From: UBA1546 sp049302185
Lineage (GTDB): Bacteria > Nitrospirota > Thermodesulfovibrionia > Thermodesulfovibrionales > UBA1546
Assembly: GCA_049302185.1 (NCBI GenBank)
Contig: JBAQLV010000010.1
Coordinates: 1 to 64,000 of the forward strand
DNA: 64,000 nucleotides
Reading direction: 5' to 3'
The translations under genes and the position numbers were made by a program. Position 1 is the first letter of the stretch; each line of letters starts with the position of its first letter. Under the pieces are notes generated by a model, which saw nothing but the letters and a program-made list of their open reading frames with translations, was not told the DNA's origin and did no database searches. Positions 8,244 to 16,291 of this stretch are shown one piece after another.

Positions 8244-9770
8244 ATGAAACGCGATTACAATAAGGCGCTGGAAATCACTGCACTTTACGAGATAAGCAAA
8301 CTTCTCGGTTCTTCGCTCAATCTGAAATCAAATCTTAGAGGCGTGATGAGGGTGCTCTCAGAATATCTGGATATGAAAAGGGGGACTGTTGCGCTCAGGA
8401 GTAACAGCGAAGTGTCCATTGTTGCTGCTCACGGAATGACAGAGGAGGAAATAAAGAAGGGCAGATACAGGCTGGGCGAGGGTATCATCGGCAGGGTTGC
8501 AAAACTCGGCTCTCCCATAGTGATTCCAAGCATTGGCGATGAGCCTTTATTCCTGAATAAGACCGGAGCAAGGAAAATTATTAAGAAGGAAAATATTGCG
8601 TTCTTATGTGTGCCGATAAAATTTAAGAATGAAACACTTGGCGTGCTGAGCGTTGACAGGCTTTTTGGCTCTAAGGTCATATCTTTTGCGGAGGACCTCA
8701 GGCTGTTGAAGATTATCGCATCGCTGATTGCCCAGACTGTAAAGCTTCACATGGAGATTGAAAAAGAGAGAGAGGCATTTCTTGAGGAAAAGGAAAATCT
8801 CAAGCAGCAGCTTAAAGGCAAATACAGACTGGAAAACATCATAGGGCAGTCAGACAGGATGCAGGAGGTCTTTGGGGCTGTTCACAGTGTGGCGCCTTCA
8901 AAAGCAAATGTGCTTTTACGCGGTGAAAGCGGAACAGGCAAGGAACTTATTGCAAAGGCGATACATTATATGAGCCCGAGGGCAAAGGGATCGTTTATAA
9001 AATTCAACTGTGCATCCATTCCCGAAGGGCTCCTTGAATCAGAACTCTTTGGCCATGAAAAGGGCGCATTTACCGGCGCAATGGCGATGAGAAAAGGCAG
9101 GTTTGAACTTGCTGACGGCGGGACAATATTTCTTGATGAGATAGGAGATCTTCCTTTAGCGCTCCAGCCGAAGATACTCAGGGTTTTACAGGAAAAGGAA
9201 TTTGAAAGGGTAGGCGGCGAAAAAACAACAAAGGTTGATGTGAGGCTTATTGCTGCGACAAGCAGGAATCTTGAGGATCTCGTTTCTGAAGGAAAGTTCA
9301 GGGAGGACCTCTATTACAGGCTGAACGTTGTTCCGGTATTCCTGCCTTCGTTAAGAGAAAAGATTGAGGACATCCCTCTGCTTGTGGAATACTTTCTGAA
9401 AAAATATAATGAAGAAAATCGTAAGTCTGTGTCCATAGCATCCGATGCTTTAAATACCCTTATAAATTATGACTGGCCCGGCAATGTGAGAGAGCTTGAG
9501 AATACAATAGAAAGACTGGTGGTTATGTCACGCGGAAAAGTTATAACTCCGTCTGACATGCCTTTTAATATCAGAGACTACACCCTCAGGGCAAAGTACG
9601 CATCTCAGATAAAGGATGCTCTTCCCTCAACAATAGAAGACATTGAAAAGGCAAAGATACTTGATGCGATTAAAAGGACAGGAGGGATTCAGGCAAAGGC
9701 AGCAAGACTGCTCGGTATTACCCCGCGGCAGATAGGCTATAAGATTAAGAAGTATAATATTCAGCCTTAA
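8244..9770 (+). CDS. nifA: Sigma-54-dependent nitrogen-fixation activator NifA
   Basis: The 508 residues hold a GAF sensor domain (about 15-170), a coiled linker, a AAA+ domain with Walker A GESGTGKE (227-234) and the sigma-54 contact loop GAFTGA (274-279), and a C-terminal Fis-type helix-turn-helix (about 465-508, ARLLGITPRQIGYKIKKY). Domain order and its position directly upstream of nifH support NifA rather than another bacterial enhancer-binding protein. It lacks the interdomain cysteine pair of the oxygen-sensitive rhizobial NifA group. The reading frame is intact, unlike the nif genes that follow. ATG has no strong ribosome-binding site. Confidence 0.88.
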   Translation: MKRDYNKALEITALYEISKLLGSSLNLKSNLRGVMRVLSEYLDMKRGTVALRSNSEVSIVAAHGMTEEEIKKGRYRLGEGIIGRVAKLGSPIVIPSIGDEPLFLNKTGARKIIKKENIAFLCVPIKFKNETLGVLSVDRLFGSKVISFAEDLRLLKIIASLIAQTVKLHMEIEKEREAFLEEKENLKQQLKGKYRLENIIGQSDRMQEVFGAVHSVAPSKANVLLRGESGTGKELIAKAIHYMSPRAKGSFIKFNCASIPEGLLESELFGHEKGAFTGAMAMRKGRFELADGGTIFLDEIGDLPLALQPKILRVLQEKEFERVGGEKTTKVDVRLIAATSRNLEDLVSEGKFREDLYYRLNVVPVFLPSLREKIEDIPLLVEYFLKKYNEENRKSVSIASDALNTLINYDWPGNVRELENTIERLVVMSRGKVITPSDMPFNIRDYTLRAKYASQIKDALPSTIEDIEKAKILDAIKRTGGIQAKAARLLGITPRQIGYKIKKYNIQP

Positions 9771-9833
9771 TTTTTTCTGAAAGAAATTAGCCCGTCATTT
9801 CCATCGCTCAAAGTTTTTAATATTAATATAAAA

Positions 9834-9851
9834 TTGTTTCATTCATAACAA
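9834..9851 (+). promoter_or_regulatory. Possible NifA upstream activating site
   Basis: A TGT...ACA pair with about ten bases between lies roughly 75 bases upstream of the sigma-54 promoter of nifH. NifA binds TGT-N10-ACA. The exact spacer should be recounted; confidence is low. Confidence 0.35.
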
Positions 9852-9914
9852 TTTTGTTCACTAACTATTTTATGATAACTACCCAACCCCCTGTTATTCC
9901 TTGTTTTTCCTTTC

Positions 9915-9930
9915 TGGCATGTCTATTGCA
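9915..9930 (+). promoter_or_regulatory. Sigma-54 (-24/-12) promoter of nifH
   Basis: TGGCATG-TCTA-TTGCA matches the sigma-54 consensus, with GG (9916-9917) and GC (9928-9929) exactly ten bases apart. It lies 45 bases before the nifH ATG, as expected for a NifA-driven nif operon. The promoter looks intact although the genes behind it are not. Confidence 0.88.
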
Positions 9931-9974
9931 GTTAATAGTTTTGATGAAATAAAAAATTGAACAGGAGGATTTTT

Positions 9975-10847
9975 ATGAGACAGATAGCAGTTTATGGCAA
10001 AGGCGGTATTGGCAAATCAACAACAACACAGAATACCGTTGTAGGTCTTTCAGAGGCAGGCTATAAATGCATGATCGTCGGGTGTGACCCGAAGGCTGAT
10101 GCAACAAGACTGATACTCCACAAAAAAGCCCAGACGACGGTAATGGACCTTGCGCGTGAACGCGGCAGCGTGGAAGACCTCGAGATAGACGAGGTGCTGC
10201 TTACAGGGTTTAGAGGAATAAGGTGGCCGAGTCAGGCGGCACTGAACCCGGCGTCGGCTGCGCGGGCCGCGGCGTTATAACCGCCATAAATTTCCTTGAA
10301 GAAAACGGGGCTTATGACGCGGACACCGATTTTGTCTTTTACGATGTCCTCGGCGATGTTGTCTGTGGCGGCTTTGCCATGCCGATGAGAGAGGGCAAGG
10401 CAAAGGAAATTTATATAGTGACCTCCGGTGAGATGATGGCTATGTATGCCGCGAATAATATCTCACGAGGCATCCTCAAATATGCGCATAGCGGAGGCGT
10501 AAGATTAGGCGGACTTATCTGCAACAGCAGGAAGACGGATAAAGAATACGAATTGATTTCAGAGCTTGCGAAAAAACTTAATACACGGCTGATACATTTT
10601 GTGCCGAGGGACAACCAGGTGCAGAGGGCCGAGCTGAGGAGGATGACAGTCATCGAATACTCTCCGAAACACTCTCAGGCTGATGAATACAGGGCGCTCG
10701 CAAAGAAGATTGCGAAGATTGCGGACAACAGAGACCTGGTTATACCTACTCCCATTTCCGGTTATACCTACTCCCATTTCCATGGATGAACTGGAACAAC
10801 TGCTTATGGATTTCGGGATAATGGAAACCGAAGAAGCGGTAGCGTAA
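9975..10847 (+). pseudogene. nifH: Nitrogenase iron protein NifH, frameshifted
   Basis: The ATG at 9975 (after AGGAGG) begins a clear NifH: P-loop GKGGIGKS (residues 8-15), GCDPKADATR, then a break. One base is missing between 10225 and 10226, in the codon of the Cys of IKCAESGG. The next frame continues GVGCAGRG (iron-sulphur Cys), DVVCGGFAMPM (second cluster Cys) to DLVIPTPIS. There a perfect 22-base tandem duplication (10738-10781) shifts the frame again; without it the protein would run into a normal NifH tail (MDELEQLL...) to TAA 10845-10847. The two lesions sum to a multiple of three. As written, no full-length product is possible. Either true decay or sequence error. Confidence 0.9.
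10738..10781. repeat. Perfect 22-base tandem duplication inside nifH
   Basis: Positions 10738-10759 and 10760-10781 are identical. Removing one copy restores the standard NifH C-terminus. It looks like a recent slippage or duplication event, because no base differs between copies. Confidence 0.9.
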
Positions 10848-10849
10848 AG

Positions 10850-10946
10850 ACAGTGAATAGTGAACAGTATTTAGTGAATAGTAAAAAATCAGAAAAAGCA
10901 TCTTTTGACGTTGACTATTCACTGTTCACTAACAACTATTCACTAA
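10850..10946. repeat. Degenerate heptamer repeat with inverted halves, nifH-nifD spacer
   Basis: The left half repeats units like AGTGAAT/AGTGAAC, the right half their complement (ATTCACT/GTTCACT), around a TTTTGACGTTGA centre. The spacer can therefore form a long imperfect hairpin in the nifH-nifD transcript. Same family as the elements at 7559, 25223 and 25914. Confidence 0.65.
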
Positions 10947-10963
10947 AAATTATGGAGGATAAA

Positions 10964-12391
10964 ATGAGCACAGCAATTAAAGATACCCAGAAAATGATAG
11001 AGGAGGTGCTGGAAATCTATCCTGAAAAGACAAAAAAGGACAGGGCGAAGCATCTTGCAGCCAATGATCCGACCGGCCAGTGCAGCACCTGCCAGGTCAA
11101 GTCGAATGTCAAATCACGGCCAGGGGTCATGACAGTAAGAGGTTGCGCCTATGCAGGAGCAAAAGGCGTTGTCTGGGGTCATGTAAAAGACCAGTTAACG
11201 ATCCAGTCATGGACCTGTCGGCTGCGGCCAGTATAGCTGGTGGTCAAGGAGAAACTACTATAACGGACAGACAGGAGTCGACACCTTCGTAACCATGCAC
11301 ATAACAACAGACTTTCAGGAAAGGGATATCGTGTACGGCGGCGACAAAAATCTGGATGCCGCATTACATGAATTAAAGGAGCTGTTTCCGCTTGCAAAAA
11401 GCATGGGTATACTCTCCGAATGTCCTGTAGGCCTCATAGGAGACGACATCGAGGCAGTATCAAAAAAGGTAGCAAAGAACTGGGTATTCCCATCGTGCCT
11501 GTGCGCTGTGAGGGATTCAGGGGCGTGAGCCAGTCTCTCGGCCATCATATCGCAAACGATACCATCAGGGATTATGTTCTGGGCAAGTGTCAGCTTGAAA
11601 AAACTACGCCTTATGATGTTGCGCTTATAGGAGATTGCAATATCGGCGGAGACGCATGGGCATCACGGAAGATGCTGGAAGAGATGGGACTGCGGGTCAT
11701 TGCCCAGTGGACCGGCGACGCGTCGGTCAACGAACTCGGAATTGCGACAAAAGCAAAGTTAAACCTCGTGCATTGTTATCGCTCCATGAACTACATATGC
11801 AGGCACATGGAAGAAGAATACGGGATCCCCTGGGTCGAATTCAATTTCTTCGGTCCGACAAAGATATACCAAAGCCTCAGAAAGATAGCATCATATTTCG
11901 ATGACAGAATAAAAGAGAATGCGGAAAAGATGATAGAAAAATATAAGTCCAAAATGGATGCGGTTATCGAAGAGTTCAAGCCGCGGCTTGAAGGAAAAAA
12001 GGTAATGCTCTATGTAGGCGGCCTGAGGCCGAGACATACCATCGGCGCCTATGAAGACCTCGGCATGGAGGTGGTTGCTTCAGGATATGAGTTTGGCCAT
12101 AACGACGATTACAAGAGGACATACACGGAGATGAAGGAGGGCGCAGTAATAATGGATGACGCCACGCTCTATGAACTGGAGGAATTCACGAGGAGAATTA
12201 AACCTGACATGGTGGGGTCCGGTATAAAGGAAAAGTATTCCTATCATAACATGGGAGTGCCTTTCAGGCAGATGCATTCGTGGGATTATTCAGGACCATA
12301 TCACGGCTTTGACGGATTTCCCGTCTTCGCAAGGGACATGGACATGACGGTAAACAGCCCGACATGGGACTTGATACGGAGGAAGAGATGA
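10964..12391 (+). pseudogene. nifD: Nitrogenase molybdenum-iron protein alpha chain NifD, frameshifted twice
   Basis: Starts at ATG 10964 behind GGAGG. Frame 1 reads through GCAYAG (P-cluster Cys) to VVWGHVKDQLTI, where an extra C at 11202/11203 shifts the frame and leads to TAG. The shifted frame carries GPVGCGQYS, the YNGQTGVDTF region and SECPVGLIGDD, until a G is lost after 11477 (AAGGAACTG read as AAGAACTG). The original frame then continues to the end, with the cofactor-binding region MHSWDYSGPYHGF (His ligand). +1 and -1 cancel, so only the middle third is out of frame. The stop overlaps the nifK ATG (ATGA). Two single-base edits would restore a normal NifD of about 475 residues. Confidence 0.9.
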
Positions 12392-12725
12392 AACTTTTGA
12401 AGATAAAAGACCACAACGAGCTTTTCCAGGAACAGGAGTATCTCGAACAGTTCGCGAGGAAAAGGGAATTCGAAAACCCATGGCCGGCTGAAAAAGTCAA
12501 AGAAATAGCTGAATGGACCAAAACCGAAGAATACAAAGAGCTTAACTTCAAAAGGCAGAACATCAAGATAAATCCTGCAAAGGCATGCCAGCCTTTAGGA
12601 GCAATCTTTTGTGCATCAGGCTTTAGGGCGCCCAGGGCTGTGTTGCGTACTTCAGAAGCCACTTGAACAGGCATTTAAAAGAGCCGATGACAGCGGTCTC
12701 CACATCCATGACAGAAGATGCTGCG
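12388..12725 (+). pseudogene. nifK: Nitrogenase molybdenum-iron protein beta chain NifK, N-terminal fragment with a deletion
   Basis: Begins at ATG 12388, overlapping the nifD stop. The N-terminal extension and the NPAKACQPLGA motif with a P-cluster Cys are present. After ...CASGF about eight codons expected in NifK (the KGALPFVH region) are replaced by two bases at 12625-12626, a net loss of about 22 bases that shifts the frame. The new frame reads GAQGCVAYFRSHLNRHLKEP...SMTEDAA, clearly NifK, and then changes at about 12711-12731 to an amidohydrolase. About 80% of nifK is gone, together with most P-cluster ligands. nifE and nifN are not seen. Confidence 0.88.
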
Positions 12726-13629
12726 GGTAAGTCTACTAAGAGGATGGGCATGAGGGCAGTCTTAGGGAGTGGTATTCTGGATTTTCCGTCAAAATCTGCG
12801 AGTACTACTGATGAATATTTTGCAAACGCAGAATCCTTTATAAAGGACTGGAAGGGAGACGATCTGATAACCCCCTGCATCGCACCTCATGCGCTTTACA
12901 CATGTGGCCCAGAGTCTTTAAAGAGAGCAAGGCATGTTGCAGATAAATATGATATACCAATTCACATACATCTGTCAGAAACAAGGTGGGAGGTAAACGA
13001 GATTAAAAACAGATTTATGATGCCACCTGTTGAATATCTCGATAGCCTCGGCTTTCTTGATGAAAGGTTGCTCGCTGCACACTGTGTCTGGATGACTGAT
13101 GGGGAAATAAAAATACTGTCTCAAAGAAGGATCGGTGTCTCACACTGTATAGAGAGTAATCTCAAGCTTGCCTCAGGCATTGCACCTGTCGTGAAGATGC
13201 TGAATGCCGGTGTGAAGGTAACATTTGGCACAGATGGTGCAGCAAGCAACAATGACCTGAATATCCTGAGCGAAATGTCTACTGCCGCAAAGGTTCACAA
13301 GGCACTTTCAAATAATCCTACTGTTCTTGATGCAAAAACAATCCTGTTCATGGCAACAAGATGGGGTGCCGAGGTGTTAGGGCTTGGTGATAAGATCGGA
13401 AGCATTGAGAAGGGCAAAATGGCTGATATCGTAACCATTAATTTAAAAAAACCTCATCTCACACCTATATATAATGTTTACTCTCACATAGTTTATGCAG
13501 CGATGGCCTCTGACGTTGAAACAGTAATGGTGAACGGGAAGGTTTTGTCAGGAGGGTAGGCTATGCAATGCAGATGAAGAGGAAATACTTATAAAGGCAA
13601 GTGGATGGCAGAAGAAGATTAAGGCTTAA
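12726..13629 (+). pseudogene. mtaD: 5-methylthioadenosine/S-adenosylhomocysteine deaminase, C-terminal part fused to nifK
   Basis: From about 12726 the frame reads as the C-terminal two thirds of a TRZ/ATZ amidohydrolase of the MtaD type: GMRAVLGSGILDFP, CIAPHALYTC, HIHLSETRWE, LAAHCVWM, FGTDGAASNN and GSIEKGKMADIV. The N-terminal HxH metal ligands are missing, replaced by the NifK piece, so deaminase activity is unlikely. The frame stops at 13557-13559, but one extra G near 13551 explains this: the shifted frame continues DEEEILIKAS...KKIKA to TAA 13627-13629, the usual MtaD tail. mtnP and apt, with which mtaD is often linked, lie 41 kb away. Confidence 0.85.
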
Positions 13630-13717
13630 CTTCGGTCAAGGGCAGCAGAGCCAGCCCTGCAAGTTTTGCAGCTTCAATCGCAGTATCGAGGAATTCTTTC
13701 CTGATCTGGATTAGCAT
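13619..13717 (-). pseudogene. N-terminal stub of an inositol-monophosphatase-like (SuhB) protein
   Basis: An ATG at 13715-13717 on the minus strand opens a 32-codon frame (IRKEFLDTAIEAAKLAGLALL) that resembles the first helix of SuhB/IMPase proteins (...A..AA..AG..L). It stops at 13619-13621, inside the tail of mtaD. The rest of the gene is absent. This may be another deletion end point, or simply a chance frame; the short length limits certainty. Confidence 0.35.
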
Positions 13718-14205
13718 TATTCAATCAAAATCTTTTTCTCTTTTTTCTTGGCTTCTTCAGTCTTCGGGATTCTTACCTCAAGGACCCCGTCCTCAAATCT
13801 TGCCTTCGCCTTATCTGTTTGTACCTCGGTTGGCAATCGAAAACTGCGTGTAAAGGAACCGTATGAACGTTCAAAACTGTAATAATTCTTCTTTTCGACC
13901 TTCTCTTCCTTCTTCTTTTCACCAGATATAGTTATAGCATCATCAGTTAAGCTCACATCAATATCTTCTTTCTTCATACCGGGCAGCTCTGCCTTTACCA
14001 CTATGTCATCACGATCCTCAAAGATATCAACATATGGAGCAACCTCTTCTATTTCTGGCATCCTCAACCTTGGCCACCACGACGGCCCCATTAAAGAAAA
14101 GGGCCTTCTAAAAAAGTCCTCAACCCAGCTCTCCGCCATCCCAAAGGGTGAAAGAGATTTTGATGGCTCAACCTTTACCAACTCTTTTAGCTTTTTCTTT
14201 GCCAT
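13717..14205 (-). CDS. Small heat-shock protein, Hsp20/alpha-crystallin family
   Basis: An ATP-independent holdase. The 162-residue protein has a variable N-terminal region with WVEDFF and PSWWPRL, then an alpha-crystallin domain (about residues 58-150): VKAELPGMKKEDIDVSL, SGEKKKEE, the YGSFTRSFRLP strand and ARFEDGVLEVRIPK, ending in the C-terminal ILIE anchor (IxI-like motif). AGGAGG precedes the ATG. The frame is intact although it sits between broken genes. Confidence 0.92.
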   Translation of the reverse strand: MAKKKLKELVKVEPSKSLSPFGMAESWVEDFFRRPFSLMGPSWWPRLRMPEIEEVAPYVDIFEDRDDIVVKAELPGMKKEDIDVSLTDDAITISGEKKKEEKVEKKNYYSFERSYGSFTRSFRLPTEVQTDKAKARFEDGVLEVRIPKTEEAKKKEKKILIE

Positions 14206-14256
14206 AGCACACCTCCTGAAGATTCAGTTTTTTAGAAGTTTATAAGAGATATGATA

Positions 14257-14518
14257 TCAGATCTCTCTTCTTCCGTCAATAACCTTGCTGAGTGTTACCT
14301 CGTCTGCAAACTCAATATCTCCGCCTATCTGTAATGTTAAAACACTCATTGCAGAATCTTGCCTTCTCCTTTATCTCATTTATTGCCTTTGAGATTCCTT
14401 TTGCATCTTCCTCAGACATCGTGACTATAAAGAATGCGAGTCTCTGTGCGGTTTTTCGACCTATACCGGGAAGTTTTGTAAGTTCAGTTATAAGATTCTC
14501 TATGATACCCTGTTCCAT
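14257..14518 (-). pseudogene. recR: Recombination protein RecR with a large internal deletion
   Basis: Reading from 14518, the N-terminal helix-hairpin-helix (LTKLPGIGRKTAQRLAFF) and the first part up to FCNECFNITD are normal RecR. Immediately after, a different frame gives GGDIEFADEVTLSKVIDGRREI and a stop, the normal RecR C-terminus. About 110 codons in between (most of the zinc finger and the Toprim domain) are missing. The junction lies at a GATAGGCGG stretch, compatible with joining at a few shared bases. RecR loads RecA with RecF/RecO; this copy cannot work. Confidence 0.85.
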
Positions 14519-14598
14519 AATTAGAAATTATACTACTTTTAATATATATAGGATATAGAAATTTCTGACATGCTCTATGCTATTTGCTCTATGCCAAC

Positions 14599-15366
14599 TC
14601 ACGGGATATTCAAGGAATCGAGTATGCTGAAAACTGCCTTTACCGCCTTTGAATCATCAGGGAGTTGGAAGATTGGTTTTCCATGAAGATCAAGATTAAA
14701 TATTGCTTCATCCTGAGGAACAAGACCTGCAACCTGAAGACCAGACTCCTCTGCAAGATTTTTCAAATCCGCTCCTTCATTACCAAAAACCCTGTTTATG
14801 ATAACTAACCGCCTATTGATCTCAAGCTGTAGTTCCTCGACAAGTCCATTAATCCTTTTTGCTGTCTGGATGCCTCTTACAGCAGGATCACTCACTATTA
14901 AAAGTAAATCAACCCTGTGGGTTGTTCTCCTGCTAAGATGTTCCATGCCGGCCTCGTTATCTATAACAACATATGGGTATGTCTCAGAGAGTTTATCTGT
15001 ATATTTCCTGATAATATTATTTGCTGCACAGTAACATCCTGGACCTTCAGGTCTTCCCATTACCATCAAATAAAATCCCTTTGATTCTATAATTGACTGC
15101 TGAACCTGATAGTCAAAGAGTTGCTCCATAGACATGCCACATGGCCTCTCCGCACCGCCTCTCATTTTCTGAAGAGATTCCTCTCTTAATTTACCTATAG
15201 TTGCGTGGACATCTACTCCGAGTACCTCATTAAGACAGCTATTGGAATCCGCATCTACAGCAAGAACAGGCCTTTTCTTTTTCTCAATAATATAACGGAT
15301 AGCAAGTCCTGCAATGGTCGTCTTCCCTGTACCGCCCTTACCCGCTAATGCGATTACAAATGCCAT
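14599..15366 (-). CDS. cooC: CooC-type nickel-insertion ATPase
   Basis: A 255-residue MinD/SIMIBI-class ATPase with Walker A GKGGTGKT (residues 9-16), a D(A)DSNSCL switch and the CYC motif at 111-113, the pair that binds nickel or zinc in CooC dimers. CooC helps build the Ni-Fe-S centre of carbon monoxide dehydrogenase. No CODH gene (cooS/acsA) is in the window, so it acts on an enzyme encoded elsewhere or has another metal-insertion target; a CYC-bearing MinD-like protein of other function is the alternative. It is transcribed away from the neighbouring cytochrome gene. Confidence 0.82.
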   Translation of the reverse strand: MAFVIALAGKGGTGKTTIAGLAIRYIIEKKKRPVLAVDADSNSCLNEVLGVDVHATIGKLREESLQKMRGGAERPCGMSMEQLFDYQVQQSIIESKGFYLMVMGRPEGPGCYCAANNIIRKYTDKLSETYPYVVIDNEAGMEHLSRRTTHRVDLLLIVSDPAVRGIQTAKRINGLVEELQLEINRRLVIINRVFGNEGADLKNLAEESGLQVAGLVPQDEAIFNLDLHGKPIFQLPDDSKAVKAVFSILDSLNIP

Positions 15367-15493
15367 TATTTATTATAACATCAAAAGCTTTAGTTGAAAT
15401 TTTTGATATAATAAAGGAAAATAGACTTAAGAAATTTTGAGTCCAGGATTTATTAAACCCAAATTGAGCGATTTATATGGATGAAGCCTTTAG

Positions 15494-15582
15494 AATTGTC
15501 ATTCCGAACGAAGTGAGGAATCTCGTCTTTAGTGTGAGAGATTGCCACGTCGCTCCGCTTCTCGCAATGACAGTCTTAAAAG
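15494..15582. repeat. Dispersed palindromic repeat (CATTCCGAACGAAG ... CAATGACA type)
   Basis: Contains GTCATTCCGAACGAAGTGAGGAATC and then GATTGCCACGTCGCTCCGC...CTCGCAATGACA, in two inverted pairs. I recognise this as a common intergenic repeat type in several bacterial phyla. A shorter relative (CGCGCTTCGCTCGCAATGACA) lies at 28024-28045. The remaining bases of the 15367-15629 gap show nothing else. Confidence 0.6.
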
Positions 15583-15629
15583 AATTGCTCAATTTAGATT
15601 AAAATAACTTTAAATTCGAGGTTATAACA

Positions 15630-16166
15630 ATGGCACCTTTTATTAAATTTCCGGTAAAGAATTTGTTATTCACCCCGTTTAGAAATAAAAAATTTCTAGC
15701 GGGGTTCACTGCTATGACCATCCTGCTTGTATCAATCACAATAAACCCATCTTTAAGTCTCGCTGAAACTAAAAATAGAATATCCAAATATGTTGGTTCC
15801 GATGCCTGTAAAGGTTGTCATGAGAAGGAATATAACAGCTTTATGAAGTATGCAAAGAAGAGTAAGTCGTTTGAGAGCATTGAAAGAGTAAAAAAGGGCT
15901 TGACCGAAGAGGAAATTAAAGGGTGCTATTTTTGCCATACCACTGGATATAGTAAGCCGAGCGGTTTCATAAGTCCTGAAAAAACGCCTCACCTTAAGAA
16001 TGCAGGATGTGAGGTGTGCCACGGACCTGGCGAATTTCATGTGAAGACAAAGAGTCCTCGGGATATAAAGAGGCGTATGACAATGAAAGATTGCGAGGTG
16101 TGTCATACCTCGGAAAGGGTCAAGGCCTTCAGGTATAAGCCCATGATTCATGGAGGCGCACATTAA
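15630..16166 (+). CDS. Tetraheme c-type cytochrome, periplasmic
   Basis: The 178-residue protein begins with a hydrophobic export segment (about residues 22-46) and then has four CxxCH haem-attachment motifs: CKGCH (60-64), CYFCH (99-103), CEVCH (127-131) and CEVCH (155-159), with CHGPGEFH between. The arrangement is like the cytochrome c554/NrfB-like electron carriers. No catalytic partner lies next to it, but the downstream sensor kinase also carries a CxxCH motif, suggesting a shared redox theme. The exact subfamily is not determined. The start codon could lie further downstream because the N-terminal stretch before the signal is long. Confidence 0.82.
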   Translation: MAPFIKFPVKNLLFTPFRNKKFLAGFTAMTILLVSITINPSLSLAETKNRISKYVGSDACKGCHEKEYNSFMKYAKKSKSFESIERVKKGLTEEEIKGCYFCHTTGYSKPSGFISPEKTPHLKNAGCEVCHGPGEFHVKTKSPRDIKRRMTMKDCEVCHTSERVKAFRYKPMIHGGAH

Positions 16167-16202
16167 GAAGTTAAAAGTGATAAGTAAAAAGTTAAAAGCT
16201 GT
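16167..16202. repeat. Short heptamer repeat (AAGTTAA/AAGTGAT units)
   Basis: Five near-copies of AAGTnAA in 7-base register follow the cytochrome stop. Related in type to the element inside hypF at 62431. The rest of the gap up to 16291 holds nothing recognisable. Confidence 0.5.
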
Positions 16203-16291
16203 CGAAGAAGGCTCGCTTTTTTTAATGATAGGGCTTTGTTTAAATGCTAATACCGGCCCATTGATCACTCTTCCTGAGGTCTGGAGATAAA

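Noticed and set aside
9957..9974. Upstream TTG start for nifH
   Set aside because: It would include the Shine-Dalgarno site AGGAGG in the coding part; ATG 9975 matches the family start MRQIAVYGKGG.
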